Under the pieces are notes generated by a model. The model had not been told where the DNA came from. It ran no database searches and was given only the letters and a program-made list of their open reading frames with translations. Below are positions 12,190 through 24,035 of a DNA stretch of 64,000 nucleotides, piece by piece. Source of the stretch: Chalara sp. BL73 (lineage: Eukaryota; Ascomycota; Leotiomycetes; Helotiales). A program made the translations under genes and the position numbers. Each line of letters begins with the position of its first letter. Positions within the stretch are counted from its first letter, which is position 1. Location: the NCBI GenBank assembly GCA_918026815.1, contig CAKJVC010000006.1, positions 1-64,000 on the forward strand, in the 5' to 3' direction.

Positions 12190-13425
12190 AAAGGAAATCC
12201 TATAAAAATGAATTTGAGTATACCGTTTGCTCTCTGAACTTTCATACAGTGAAAGCACTAGTGATATCACGATATATTGACCCCTAAAATCGAATACTAT
12301 ACACCACGCAATATGAGATTGGAAAATTGTATACGTATCACGGCCAAATTTGCAATGTTATATTATATTATACTACACTGTGATATACTACGATATCGGC
12401 TTAAAATAAAGCTATTCCCAATTAGCAACACGTAATGAGCTATTTCGAGATTTCACTTAAATTTGCTTTATTAACACTGTAACAATAGCAATAAAAATAA
12501 GTTTTACCGCTGCGCTAACCAGCCAAAAAAGCACTAGAATTGGGCGAAAAGTCAATTTCCTACACCGCTATATATATAGGTCACGTGTACCGTAACAAAG
12601 AGCAGAAAATCCTCGGCAATTTAGGTACGTTTTAGCTGCAAAGCCGCATTTCAGCTTTAGCATAATATTATAGTATATTGCCAATATGATATAAGATCAA
12701 AATTTTATATTAATACTAGTGCTTTACGAGATATCTCATACTAATCTAGTGTAGTATCAAAAAGTCGATCTCATATGACTCAAGCCACAATATCACTAAA
12801 TATCACCATACTAGTGCTTTCACTGCTTTCATACCCAGTGGCTGGCTGTGCAAACCGTGAGGCTGAATTCTATTCTTCTTGCGCTGGACAACATATTGCA
12901 TGATAGACACAAGATAGCCAAAGAATCCCATAGCGAAACTATGGAGACTAGAATAAGAGAATTGATAAGCTTTGTATGGAAGAATTGGTAGCGCGTCTAG
13001 TAAATACGGATAAGAATTGGTATTTCGGGCTGAGTATGAGAGCAAAAGAATTGGCACTCTAACCACAGTTGTAATCTGCTTGCTTCACTATATCTTGAAT
13101 GTACTAATCTTTAAAGGTACACCAGCTCATGGCCCACAAGAATGCCATCGAGAGCAAAGGGTAGTTCTGCAATAAAGGCTGTTGCTATCATGGACATGGT
13201 TTTCTTGCCCGCCGCTGTCACTGCTGCGAGCTTCTGTTTTTGTTAATCCGAGCGTAATGTTTGCTGATACTTTTTGGGGGATCATTGCCATGCCAGTGTT
13301 CAATTAAGATGATAGAGGGGCTACAGCAGCTAAAACAAGGTTCAAGTACTATTTGGCAATCACTGCAACACTGACAGTTGGAGTGCTCACTGTATTGGTG
13401 CGCACTGTAAACTTGCCATAGGGAT
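12190..13425 (+). pseudogene. CorA-like membrane protein relic, split by a MITE
   Basis: Two diagnostic pieces remain downstream of the MITE: an AIKAVAIMDMVFLPA stretch (about 13171-13215), the family's conserved pre-membrane helix, and, further on, a GIIAMPVFN piece (about 13284-13310), followed by a hydrophobic helix YLAITATLTVGVLTVL (about 13352-13400). In-frame stops occur after FCFC and where the family has the Trp of the MPxFxW motif. If the MITE and one copy of its 8-base duplication are ignored, the frame immediately left of the insertion runs directly into an open helical segment on the right. The insertion therefore hit what was coding sequence. It is related in fold to the intact gene at 25544-27163. 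Confidence 0.6.
12247..12825. mobile_element. Non-autonomous hAT-type element (MITE)
   Basis: A 579-base element with perfect 16-base terminal inverted repeats CAGTGAAAGCACTAGT. It is flanked by a perfect 8-base target-site duplication CTTTCATA (12239-12246 and 12826-12833). The CAGTG ends and 8-base duplication are hallmarks of the hAT superfamily. The inside is AT-rich, has subterminal copies of the ACTAGTGCTTT word (near 12714) and encodes no transposase, so it must be mobilised in trans. Confidence 0.88.
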
Positions 13426-15230
13426 TGTGGCTAGCGAAAACGCGGCGAAGAACCTTTAGACCAGAAAAAGGGACCACGCTGATTAAAATCGATTATTGTT
13501 CTAGCGAGAACCCGTAAAGGAAGCAGATAACAATAGAGATTGAGGACATTCTTGAGCAAAAATAATCAAGGTTAACTATACTCCGGAAGAAAATACGTGT
13601 TGACGCCTTGATATCAAAGGTGCAAGACTGTACTTAAGCTTCTTGGCTAAAGTCGAAGAACTCTTTGGCAATCGAAGTTTGCTAATATATTTTGATGTAC
13701 GTGCTGCCACTATCTCTAGCTTCCAAGGAGTTATAAACCCGCTCTTGTAGCGATAGGTCTTGGGTTTTCAGGCTCTGTTTTAACAACAAGGCTGGCTTTT
13801 CATTCTTAAAATCACAACTAAGGATCGGATAAGCTTTAGCCAGGCTCTGGAATGTCCATTCTTTGACATGCGTATGATGTACCTATTAGCTATTGTCGAG
13901 AACAAACCTTATTGAGGATCAGAAAGACATTGCTGGTGAGTCTTTCAAGCCCTTAGTTTGTAAATGTCTGAAGTCTCTCTGCTTCCTGGCGGCTACGATC
14001 TGGACCAGGAATAATAGAAACCTTGATAGTGCTTCTTGTGTCACGGCGGAAGGTAATTTGGTTGTGAAGCTGGTTGCAAGACTCGTTGTTCCTGGCCACT
14101 TCCATATCGCGAACAGTGCCTGCTACAATGTGTAGACTCTAATGATCAAGCTCCTGTTGCATCTTGTAGAAAACGCCTGCTGTGGAAAATGTGAACTATA
14201 ATTGTCACAAGAACACCAAGATTACACTTCGTGCGATGTAGAGTCACGTTATATTATATTTACAAACCATCTTCATATAAATAAGTAGACTTATAGGACA
14301 GGAGTATTGCTGATGAACTAAGGGACCGGAGCTGCTGCAACATGTGATTGATTTGAATTTATCCACACTGTCAACTGCAAGAAAACACCACATATGCCAA
14401 GGAGCCCCGACAGTCTGGTCATTAGACGGAACTATTTACAATATAGCCCCGCACCGAATGTTACTTATATAGATGTAGGTCTTTCAAGGCGTGACGTAGA
14501 GGGTGCCAAACTCAACTATTCGGACAATTACAGCTTTTTGCTCCAAAGCATGGTAAGCCACAGCCGGAAGCTTCTGTGCATAATTCCAGTCCTTTGGTTC
14601 TCAATCCAAGTAATTAGTAGGTGCTCATTAACGCGCGGTGTTCCGCGCTAATTCAGAGAAGAAAGAACTTATCTACAACATTGAGTTTGTAGTTCAGTAT
14701 GCAGGGTGAGAGGCGGAGCGCCTGAGAAGGCTGTCCTGAAGTTAGCTTAACAGAATGATAGCACTTGAACAAAGACAATAGGTCAATTAATTTTCTGATT
14801 GCGTGGTCGTCTCCCTTGCCTTGCTGATCGAGTGGGTGATGGCGTTTCCTGGAATGGTATGCCATGCAAGCCTTTTGCTATCTTTTGTATGATCAAATAA
14901 TGGATCATCGGGCGAGATTAAAAGATGGCACATTTTATTATCCATGCCAACCCTGTTGTAGCATTCCATCAGAATGCCTGTTGGGTACGTTAACACAGAT
15001 TCAGGAGGCACCAGTAGTTAAACTTAAGCATACGTGGCCATAGTATCTTGCAATGCCTTCATCGAACTCAGGTAGCGTCGATTCATGCGGCCAGAGGTTC
15101 TTGCTACCGTCCCTGCTCCCACCCAATTCTACATAGTTCCAATCTCCACTAGTGTGGTCTATTTTAGTCTCGTAACCCTAATTAAGAGCCTCTTTCGCCT
15201 CTTTAGCTGTAAGGGTATTGATGGACAAAA
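13426..15230. other. Gene-less spacer
   Basis: Only short frames without recognisable motifs (for example 13893-14135 plus and 14787-15011 minus). The part beyond 14650 on the minus strand could be degenerate continuation of the oxygenase relic next door, but no motif supports that. Confidence 0.45.
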
Positions 15231-15416
15231 AGCGGCTGGTTTGTATCCGCGGAAGTGTTTGGCATGCTTCACATGAATTGCGTCTTTCGCTGCCTGTGGT
15301 GGCTCACAAAAGAACCGCTCTGCGGGCTTGAGAAAATCATCACCGACCTGCTCAGGAATTCCATAGCCGGCGATGTAAAACAGGCGTGGATCTCGAGGAC
15401 CACTGCCTGTCGAGCC
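15231..15416 (-). pseudogene. 2-oxoglutarate/Fe(II) oxygenase N-terminal fragment
   Basis: About 62 codons on the minus strand read like the DIOX_N domain of isopenicillin-N-synthase-type oxygenases: a LFYIAGYGIPE segment (family pattern GFFYxxxHGIP), a PAERFFCEPPQAAKD helix (family FFxLPxxxK) and a RGYKP turn. The conserved His before GIP is Tyr here. The catalytic HxD...H core is not found on either side, so this is a fragment. It is recognised by pattern memory only. Confidence 0.45.
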
Positions 15417-16707
15417 CTGCGAGAAGAAGAGAAGAATGGTGTAAAGTCCATAATTGGGATATAACAGAAGGCGATTGATCCAGACGTTACTTTCAAGCGA
15501 GCCTGGAGATATTCTTGGCTTCAACAGCAGTGGTAAGGGAATTTTCAGCAGCATTCCTTCGGATCTACGACGGCGCGGTCTTGTACCTTCAGCCTTGTCT
15601 TGGTGTATAAAGGATGAGTATGCCCCTTACTGACAACTTAGGGCGTCATGGCTGGTGGCTACTCTCAATCGGGTTTGGCTGATTATGGATGCTAAACTCC
15701 TTTCAATGAAATTGAGTTTGCCAACCACAAGCCCCCAGCACATGGCCGCGCGGACCCAACATCACAACCTCGCAGGCTGGCATAAAAACCTGAACAATGA
15801 TTCGGTGCAAGAGTAGCCAGGGACCCTTGCAAAACCTTATTCCCCTTCTACGAAGTACTTTAAGTATCTCCTCTCCCAACCGCAATCGACAGACGGCTTC
15901 GCTCTCGCCCGGAAACGCATAGGATCAGGGTCCAAACCCCATGCTCTTTTTGAGAGTTGGGTTGTACATCAAACTCTCCTCTCGCCTTCAAAAGTCTACC
16001 CAGCCAATCAGACCTCCAGCCTCGCGTTTCTTTTGTCCAGAACGCCCCAGCCCCGGCCCGTGTCGGGCCACCAGTCTGCCCTGCGCTCATAAAGGTTATA
16101 CGGTGGGAATGGTGGTAAAGCCAAGTGTTTCCCCCCCATGTGAAGCGATGCCAAGCAGTAATAAATGCTTAAGGCAGCCCTACTAAAATACTAAGGAATT
16201 TGGCTACCTGTCTTTTTGGTCCATTTGTATTAAAAATAGTGAAACTATTTGCCCCTTGAACCTCTTTTACGTTGTTCCAGGGCCAATATGTACATGGCTC
16301 ACACTTTAAAGTTCATACAGGGCGCGGAGGAGAGGGTAGTATCAGGGGACCATGCACACAGGGGTCAGACACCTTATCAACCGGCCACAAACCAATCAAG
16401 CCTATCAGAGCCGAACCGCTTTCCCAACGAAGCCCCCGTACGGAAGATCCCTGCGTCCACATCCAATGGGAAGCGCTATCACTGAAATTGCAATGTGCCT
16501 AATGTCTTTCTAGGAACACGGTGACTTTGTATTTTCTTCGTATCCTAGCAACTTGTAAAAAGTTTAAACCACTACTCTTGATCTCACTTATACCAGTCTT
16601 GACCCGGGAGTTCAATCGCGCTTTCATGTCATAGACTGCACTGTAATCAACGACAACTCTTTGTCCACCTTCCTGCAGAGATCAGGAAGGACAAGTGTCC
16701 GTTTACC
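15417..16707. other. Gene-less spacer
   Basis: No convincing gene. GC-richer than the subtelomeric block. Several overlapping short frames on both strands lack any recognisable domain. Confidence 0.45.
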
Positions 16708-18206
16708 ATGCCGACCTTTTCGCAGAATTTGGCGATCGAGTCATGGGTCCTGCTCAGTATTGGGGTGTTTTTGATCAGTTGTCGAATGTGAGGAATAAAG
16801 ATTCTGTCTGGATGGAGCGGGGTGACTGTTACTAACATATTACCAGGGCATCACGAAGGATTCAGCTGGGATCTTTTGCAAAATTTCAGTTGGATGACTA
16901 CATCATGCTTTTTACAACCGTGGGTATCATCCAGATATGCCTGGCTCTTGTGATATAAAACATGTTCAGCAGCTAACAACTATTCCTCCAGTTCACCTTT
17001 ACTGGCGTGATTGTCAGTACGAATCAAGTTGCCAATAATGGAAGCAACTATCTCCCTCCCGGAGCTGCAGAACTCCTCACTCCAGAAGAAATGGACAGCG
17101 CCGTATACGGAAGCAAAATGTCGATTGTTCTGGAACAATTCAACCTGTTCACTCTCTGGCAAATCAAGTCGTGCATCTTACTTCTGTACGGTCGTCTAAC
17201 GTTAGTACATCAGATATCATGTATACCGCCCACCACTCCAATTAACTAAAACATTATATAGGGTAGGCTTGAAGGAACGTGTGGCAGTGAAGGTCATTGC
17301 ATGGTACTGTCTGCTTGGATTTACCGTTATTCAAATTACGTACTGGGGAGTTTGGTGTCGACCAGTTCAACAATACTGGCAAGTTCCTGTTGATGAAGGT
17401 ACGCCCCTTTCAGGTGAATAGATGATGAAGTAATGCTGACAAAAGGGAGAACAATGTGCGACATACGTCCACCATATGATCACCATGAGTGTATTTAACA
17501 TCTCGTCCGATTTGATGATGCTCTTCATCCCACTTCCCTTATTAATCAACTCGTCACTCCCATTGAAAAGGTACTTCCACTTGACGTCCAAGTTTTGCCA
17601 CATGATTAAACAAGTGTAGAAAACTCGTTCTTTGCGTTGTATTCGGCCTCGGAATATTCGTAGTAAGAATACCCTTGAGCACCACGTCTTTTAGTTTCCA
17701 CAAACTCACTTAGGCAGATATTAGCGGCCGTTCTCAATCGTTACTTTAATTTTACAGAGAACTACAGCCTCATCTTCCTCAATTGGTACGTCGGTGAAGT
17801 GTCTACTGCCGTTTTCGTCGCCAACATTCCGCTCTGCTGGCCGCTCATCCGACAAGTCTTCTCCCTCGATGACTGGGTAACAAAGCGTTCTCGGCGTACC
17901 GACAATAGTGGATCGACCTACTTCTCGTGGCGATTTTACAGCAGAGGCGAGAACTCGACACATGGTAGGGCTGAGAGGCTGCATAGCGATCACGGAAGCA
18001 GGGTAGGGATCAATAATATCGAGGAGCATGCGACAGCATCATGGGAGAATCAAGACAGGGAAGAGTTGCAATTGGATCCCCTGTCGAAAGTGACGAGGTA
18101 TAAGACGGATATTACCAGCGGGGAAGAGGTGCCAGAGGACAAAGACAGTCGTGGGGACAAAAATACTATAGTGAGGACCTTTCAAGTTTCTCAGTACACA
18201 ACCTAG
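16708..18206 (+). CDS. Rhodopsin-domain integral membrane protein (PTH11-related/SAT4 family)
   Basis: Seven exons: 16708-16787, 16847-16919, 16992-17200, 17262-17398, 17450-17570, 17620-17662 and 17718-18206. They give 383 residues with every junction in phase. The product matches the fungal rhodopsin-domain family: an N-terminal helix (ESWVLLSIGVFLI), LDDYIMLF, the conserved YGSKM and LLLYGRLT, a WCRPV segment between helices, CATYVHHM, FNISSDLMMLFIPLPLL, then LNWYVGEVSTAVFVANIPLCWPL. About seven membrane spans are followed by a charged cytoplasmic tail of roughly 110 residues. Proteins of this family are plasma-membrane receptors or orphan membrane proteins, and the ligand is unknown. The start is the first ATG in frame with the family N-terminus. 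The gene appears intact and stands alone among relics. Confidence 0.88.
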
Positions 18207-19045
18207 ATATCTCGAGCATCGATTGTTTCGAAAAAGCTGGCCACATATTTATATTTGGTATGATCGAGTTGTGTCCAGCGCTCATGCTATATGCCGCTCA
18301 TGGGGTAACACTATTTACGACTGGATGAGCGTCAAGCTTCTGTCAGCCCTCAGCTGGTGTCGGACACCACAAAAACAGAAAAATGCCGCAAACTCCTCAC
18401 GCTCCAATCAATATGGTGCGAGTAACAGCCCATGGGCCATCTGAACGGGACAGCAAATTCTACGGCACAACTCAATTGGTATTTGCTATGGAGCATTAGC
18501 TGTCAAGCCAAGGTAAACTAGGTTGGTTCTTTTGGCAGGAAGTTACTTACCGGTGAGCCGCGCCGCACCGGAACTCAAAACTCGCCTATTTGTGCCCCAA
18601 CCCCTCCATCGCAATGCGCCCCCCGAATAAGAAATTAAAACTTAAAGTCATGCCAGGATCCAGAGCTCTGGGCAGTGGATGTAGCCAAGAAAAGAAAGTT
18701 CATGTTACCGTCCGGATGTTCCAAGATGGGGTCCGCCACGTTTTAGTTCTAGGTCTTATAGGATTTCGCTTACAATAAATAAATGGTTTTTCAGTTCTGT
18801 CGGTACGCTAGCTCGCTTACAAACATACTGATGGGGCTTCAATACATGAACGGCCGCCCGGGGTTCGGCCCCATAGGCTGGGATCCCGGGTCAAGCTCTA
18901 TCGCAGCGGGTCTTTGGGTTCCACACCACACAAGGCATAAATATTGCATCTTTGCTTAAAGCAGCACGCATACCTAGTCGATCTTGCCGTCTTCTACAAT
19001 TCATCCCTCCCTTCTCGAAGCTTTAACTTTCCTCCTTATCTCACC
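18207..19045. other. Intergenic spacer
   Basis: Promoter region of the permease, with no further gene seen. The last 100 bases are pyrimidine-rich (CTTCTACAATTCATCCC), as is common before fungal start codons. Confidence 0.5.
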
Positions 19046-20779
19046 ATGGAAATTGCAACTTCTGCTCCAGCGACGAATAACAATGGCTCTCCAGTCAATT
19101 CGATGCCCCCTGATCTGGAGAAAGGGCCCCCAATCGCCGTTGAACCTGTGACGACTTCTTCCTCAGATGTTTCTCCTCTTCCTCAGAGGTCCATTATCCC
19201 CGGCGTTTTGAAAACGTGGAATGACAAGATCGAGAACCTCGCAGGCTTTGAAGCCCGCGGTATCACACGCGTGCTGCCAGAAGAACGCCATGGCACAAGC
19301 CCTTCCACTGATTTCCAGATGGGCTTCTTGTGGTTCAGCGCGAACCTCACGGCCAATATCCTCGCCGTGGGATTTCTTGGCCCCTTGGTATTTTCGCTTG
19401 GGTTCGTCGATTCTGCAATGTGTGCTGTGTTTGGGTCTTTCCTGGGATGTGTGCTTGCGGCTTACATGAGTATTTGGGGAGCGCAGAGTGGCAATCGGAC
19501 AATGGTAAGATGCTACCCATCCAGGTCTCTTGTAATCCCCGCAGCGGCTCCAAGATGGTCTACGAATAGTGAAGAAGGTGCTAAATAGCAGTTCTAGGTT
19601 GTTGCGCGTTTCTTTATGGGATATTGGCCATCCAAGATCTGCGCACTGCTAAATATTGTGATCATGGTTGGATACAGCATGATTAATTGCATCATCGGCG
19701 GCCAGATCTTGTCTGCCGTATCGGGCGGTAGCATGTCAATTGTTGTGGGCATCATCATAATAGCTGGGATCAGTTGGGCCATTGCCGTGTTTGGGATGTC
19801 TATGTTCCATGCTTATGAAAGGTAGCTTATATCCTCTAGACAACCCTGTAATCTGAAGACTAATTCAAAGTATAGATGGGCGTGGGCACCTCAGCTGCTT
19901 GTTCTTTTCGTCCTTGTCGGTTCTGCAGGGCCGAAGTTCGATGCATCAGCCGTCTCTGTTGGATCAAGCTCCGCCATTGCTGCCAACCGCCTATCGTTCT
20001 TCTCACTCTGTCTCTCCGTTCCCGGCTCTTGGGCTTCCGCATCTTCAGACTATTTTGTTTATTACCCAGAGAACACGCCAAAGTGGAAACCGTTTCTCTT
20101 TACCCTTAGTGGCCTCACTTTAGCCGTCACTTTCATGAACCTGCTTGGTATTGGCCTCGCGTCGGGCATTGCCAATAACGAGAATTGGAGTGCAGCGTTC
20201 GACATTTCGTCCGGAGCTCTCATTCTCGCTGGGTATGATGGCTTGCGTGGTTTCGGCAAATTTTGCGGCTCTATAGTTGCACTTGGTCTCATTGCAAACA
20301 ATATCCCTTCAACCTACTCCGCGGCATTGGGTTTCCAGATGCTCGGACGATACCCCAATATGGTTCCACGATACCTGTGGACCTGTGTCGTGGTTGGAAT
20401 CTACTTCATCTGTGGCATGGTTGGACGCAACAGTTTGTTCCTTATCTTCCAAAACTTCTTGGCTTTGATGGGGTACTGGGTTACAGTATTTGTTTCCATT
20501 GTGCTGGAGGAACATGTGCTGTTTAAATGGAATAAAGGGTTTGATTGGAGTGCCTGGGCGGATAAGAAAAGATTACCAATGGGATTTGCTGCACTAACAG
20601 CATTCTTGGTCGGTTGGGCTGGATGTATTATTTCGATGTACCAAGTGTATTACGTGGGCCCCATTGCGACACTTGTCGGCGAGTATGGGGCTGATTTGGG
20701 AATCTGGGTCGGATGCGGGTTTGCACTTATCACGTACCCTCCACTGAGATTCTTGGAATTGAAGTTCGTCGGCCGCTGA
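19046..20779 (+). CDS. NCS1 purine/cytosine permease (FCY2-type)
   Basis: Three exons (19046-19504, 19598-19821, 19876-20779) give 528 residues. The hydrophilic N-tail (about 70 residues) is followed by ARGITRVLPEERH, the family signature before helix 1, then FLWFSANLTANILAVGFLGPLVFSLG. About twelve spans follow, including GYDGLRGFGKFCGSIVALG and IPSTYSAALGFQMLG. The protein is a proton symporter of purines, cytosine or related bases in the plasma membrane of fungi. Length and motif order match full-length family members, with no damage seen. The exact substrate cannot be read from sequence. Both introns are short (93 and 54 bases) with standard borders. Confidence 0.92.
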
Positions 20780-21262
20780 CAGGAACAAGCACTGACCTGT
20801 CTTTCATTGCTAGAGTCCCCGAAGAAAGCACGATGAGAGTTTTGAAAGCCAGATGAATCAAAACTATAGTTTCAAGCCAGTAACATCGATCCTACTTCAT
20901 GTAATATCAACGAGTTGGAGGACTGGGGATGAATAAAAGTTGGTTACGAACTGACTTAGGATGGAAAATAACAAGTAACCATGCCCATTTTCTGGCTCCC
21001 TTTATCCCCTCCCCCTTTCTTGCTGGAGTACCAATAGTAAGCTTGGTCGTTTATAGTTTACATGCAGGGACAGACAGTCACGGAGCTTTATATGTAAGGT
21101 AAGTAAACGAAACAATCGTTGTGAAAAAGGAAAGCTTTGTGCTCAACTTAAATAGTACGTTTACTTATTACTAGGATCTACTGTGCACAGAATTACCTAC
21201 CTCTATTCAGACTTACAATGCATGGCAAGATCTTTTATTATAAGTTAACAAGTCTTATAGGC
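20780..21262. other. 3' flank of the permease
   Basis: No gene seen. Confidence 0.5.
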
Positions 21263-21448
21263 TGTAACTGTCATGTCCCGACCCCGGTCGAGTACGGGAC
21301 CTGCCGTAGCCGAGCCGCTAAGGCTCCATCGTGTATATATAGCCTGCTCTCCCCGAGCTCCTCTTCTGTCCTTAGCTATAGATTCTTGTATGATACCACC
21401 GTTGACCTCTGTGTCTGTAGATCCACAGCGCGTGTCGTGGCAGTAACA
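21263..21448. repeat. LTR-like fragment (probable solo LTR)
   Basis: The segment starts TGTAACTGTCATG and ends CGTGGCAGTAACA, so its ends are imperfect inverted repeats with TG..CA termini. Inside is a TATA box (TATATATAG, about 21334) followed by a pyrimidine-rich stretch, as in LTR promoters. No flanking 5-base duplication is visible. It resembles the segment at 30654-30876 in layout. Confidence 0.4.
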
Positions 21449-22011
21449 ATTTTATACTTATTAGATTCTTTTTTATACGTAATCCACTCACTTTTACTTC
21501 AATTTCAATTTAACAAGATTTTTTTACTCAAACGTTAAAGTTCATGAGCTATAATATTTAAGCACTAGTGTTAAAACTAATAAGCTTTGATGCTTGTCAC
21601 GTGCCTAGCTTCACCTTGCCTGCACATAACTTTGGAGAACCCGAATTCAAAGCTTAGTAATCATAGGGTGCATGTAATAGCTATAAATGCGATGGTTTTA
21701 TCTTTTTTAAAAAATATTACCTCTTAACTCCACCAGATTGTAGGCTAAGTTACGGCAACCAGTCGGAGAAGAGCCGGGGCGGCAATGAAAAAAAGCGACA
21801 TAGCCGCGCAGATATCAGCTCGGAGAGATGTGGGGCCGACTGTTGCGACATCAATATCTGAGTGGCTAGTTAATGGCATGAGCAAAGTGTACTTATCTGA
21901 GCTGTCTACTCCAGCTTATTAACAATCGTCAAATCAATCTAGTTACGGCAAACACCGGGAGGGACTATTCCCTCCTACAACTAGTGCTTCCAAACTACTC
22001 GCCGGCTCAAG
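21449..22011. other. Intergenic spacer
   Basis: AT-rich, then a pyrimidine-rich promoter zone for the next gene. No gene seen. Confidence 0.5.
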
Positions 22012-23266
22012 ATGGCTCCCGGAATGGACGCGAACAGAATTGCCGAGCTCTATGAGTATACACAGAGCGCCTATAATGCCGAGGTTTCACAAAATTGGGG
22101 GGCCGCGTACAATTTGCACGAGGCCGCCCAGCAACAGTGGTCTTCCTTTGCAAGTACGGCCAAATTTCTCTCTAGAGTGGACAAGGTGACCAAGAGCTTG
22201 GCGCTTAGACGCGCTGAACTCCATCAACAGCGGCTGAATACACTGCGACCCTTTGCTCTAGGGGGGCAGCCGGTCCCAAAGGTGCTTGTTATGCACCCAT
22301 CAAAGAGGCTGACCATGATGGGCTTCTCGGAGCGAGTGGACCTCAACCAGCTCGCCGTGGCAACCGCAAGTGATCAATCTGAACAGTCTCTTCCTCTGAC
22401 TACAGTAAGCCCATCCTGAGATATAAACGCCATGCCATAACGCTCATTGCCGGCAGCAAGAAATGAAAACCCCGAGACAGCATATACCCGACTTGTCCCA
22501 ATATACAGTGTCTCTGCCTAGCCTCCCATCTATCAACTATCGCACCGAGTTCTCGTCCAAGCTTAAGCTTGGCCTTGACTTCGAAATGGTCACTGTGACC
22601 ATTTCTGATGTTGATACGGGCACCGTATTGTTGATCCTAGAAACGCGCACGCTGTCCACAAACTATCCTCTCCGCGTCAATGAGGCCTTCGTTTTCAGGG
22701 CAGCCGACTATCCAAACCCTGCCTTCACACTTGTACCAGCCATATCGAAGCCAACCTCCATTCTTGCAGAGGGCATCCCAATAGCAACATTGATCCACGA
22801 CATCGCCGGGGTGGACCAGCCTATCTTAGAAACACCAGACCGCCTTAGGAAACGCTGGGGGCCATGTAGATTCACCTACGGAGGGAGGGCGTTCGTGCGG
22901 AAGCCTTTGCAGGAAGGCAAACCGCAATCGGGAGATTCGGTGCATGAGTATACTAAAACATGGCCGAAGCCCGGGAGTAAAACGGGCAAGTTAGACGATG
23001 ATTCCAGCAATATCTCGCTCTTCAACATAAAGTATTCGATCTGGTCGACGCAATCTGCCTCTGGGGCGGTAGGTCTCGATCCACTATTCAAGGAGTACTT
23101 GTTCGCCGTTCAGTTGATGAAGGCAACAACCGATCGACACGGTGCGCTGCCACCAAAGCAGTCTCTAGCTGCGGCGGCGGGCATCAGTGCTGGTGCCGCG
23201 GCTGGAGCTGCCATTGGGACTGTTGGCCTCATCATGGAGATAGTAGCTGCGCTGGCTGGCGCCTAA
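22012..23266 (+). CDS. Unknown protein with MIT-like N-terminus and hydrophobic C-terminus
   Basis: Two exons (22012-22404, 22457-23266; intron of 52 bases) give 400 residues. Residues about 8-75 form an Ala/Gln-rich helical hairpin (YTQSAYNAEVSQNWGAAYNLH, then a Lys/Arg/Leu helix) that looks like an MIT (microtubule-interacting and transport) domain. The middle region (about 165-340) is beta-rich, with FEMVTVTISDVDTG, LILETRTL and FRAADYP segments, and could be a tubby-like/LURP-type fold, though this is a guess. The last 35 residues are an Ala/Gly-rich hydrophobic helix (AAAAGISAGAAAGAAIGTVG), suggesting a tail anchor. I do not recognise the family. MIT domains act in ESCRT and endosomal trafficking, so a membrane-trafficking role is possible but unproven. 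Confidence 0.7.
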
Positions 23267-23527
23267 TGGCTCCATGTGTCCCAGATGATTTCCCATGTTC
23301 TAAGAGATTGGCAGCTAACATGGTCTGTATTGATGGAGGAGGTTGCTTAGGGAGCCGCGCCTAATGAGGATATCGTGAGATGTGACTGATCATACACGTG
23401 ACTGTGTCGAACCTCACGCTACTCCCTCTAAACCCGAGCATCTGCAAGGCAAGACCCTCTCCTTTCCACATTCTCTCGAAACCTTTTTTGTAGGCAAACA
23501 GGCACGAGAGATTATCATGTAACCAAA
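23267..23527. other. Short spacer
   Basis: No gene seen. Confidence 0.5.
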
Positions 23528-24035
23528 TCATCCTGGTGTTATTGTATCCTCAAAGTTATCCATGTATTCAGGCCTCACATCTCCGCCATATGCAATGTAA
23601 TGTACATTCATCAAGCTATCGAGGTACCAAAACCCCCTTAGTTCCGCCAGAAAATCTTCACGGACGCCAATCGTGTGCTCTGTCGGGGCACAAGCTGTAT
23701 CGTGTGCTGTAGTTAATTGCAGTGTGACGGCTTGAGTGATTGCTTTGCTGGCGCTATGTACCTTCTAGACGCAGCGCGGCTAAGGCATCAAGGATGAAAG
23801 ATCGTTGGTTCTAGAAGGACGGTCGGTCCAATTCGAGTTCGTGGGTCTTGTTGAATCCATCATTGGCAGCTTTTCGTGTTTTGTCAACCCCGAAGTATGC
23901 CGTCAAATGCAGTCCCGTCATCCCCTTTAGAACCCTCTGGTTGTACTGCATGTGTGAACGGCCCACGCACTTGGTCACCACCCGAATGTGGGCCTCAATC
24001 TCTTCAAAATATCTATTATCTTTATTGTCAGCCGC
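23528..24035 (-). pseudogene. Decayed ankyrin-type protein fragment
   Basis: Minus-strand coding-like blocks: GMTGLHLTAYFGVDK (about 23880-23925), similar to the start of an ankyrin unit, is preceded by a helical segment with EIEAHIRVVTKCVG. After stops and frame changes comes a clean 60-codon tail ending at a TGA at 23528 (with GFWYLDSLMNVHYIAYGGD). The blocks lie in different frames without plausible introns joining all of them. The tail motif is not one I can name. Confidence 0.35.

Noticed and set aside
12247..12825. Tc1/mariner-type element with TA duplication
   Set aside because: A TA precedes the left end, but the right end is not followed by TA; the perfect 8-base duplication fits hAT instead.
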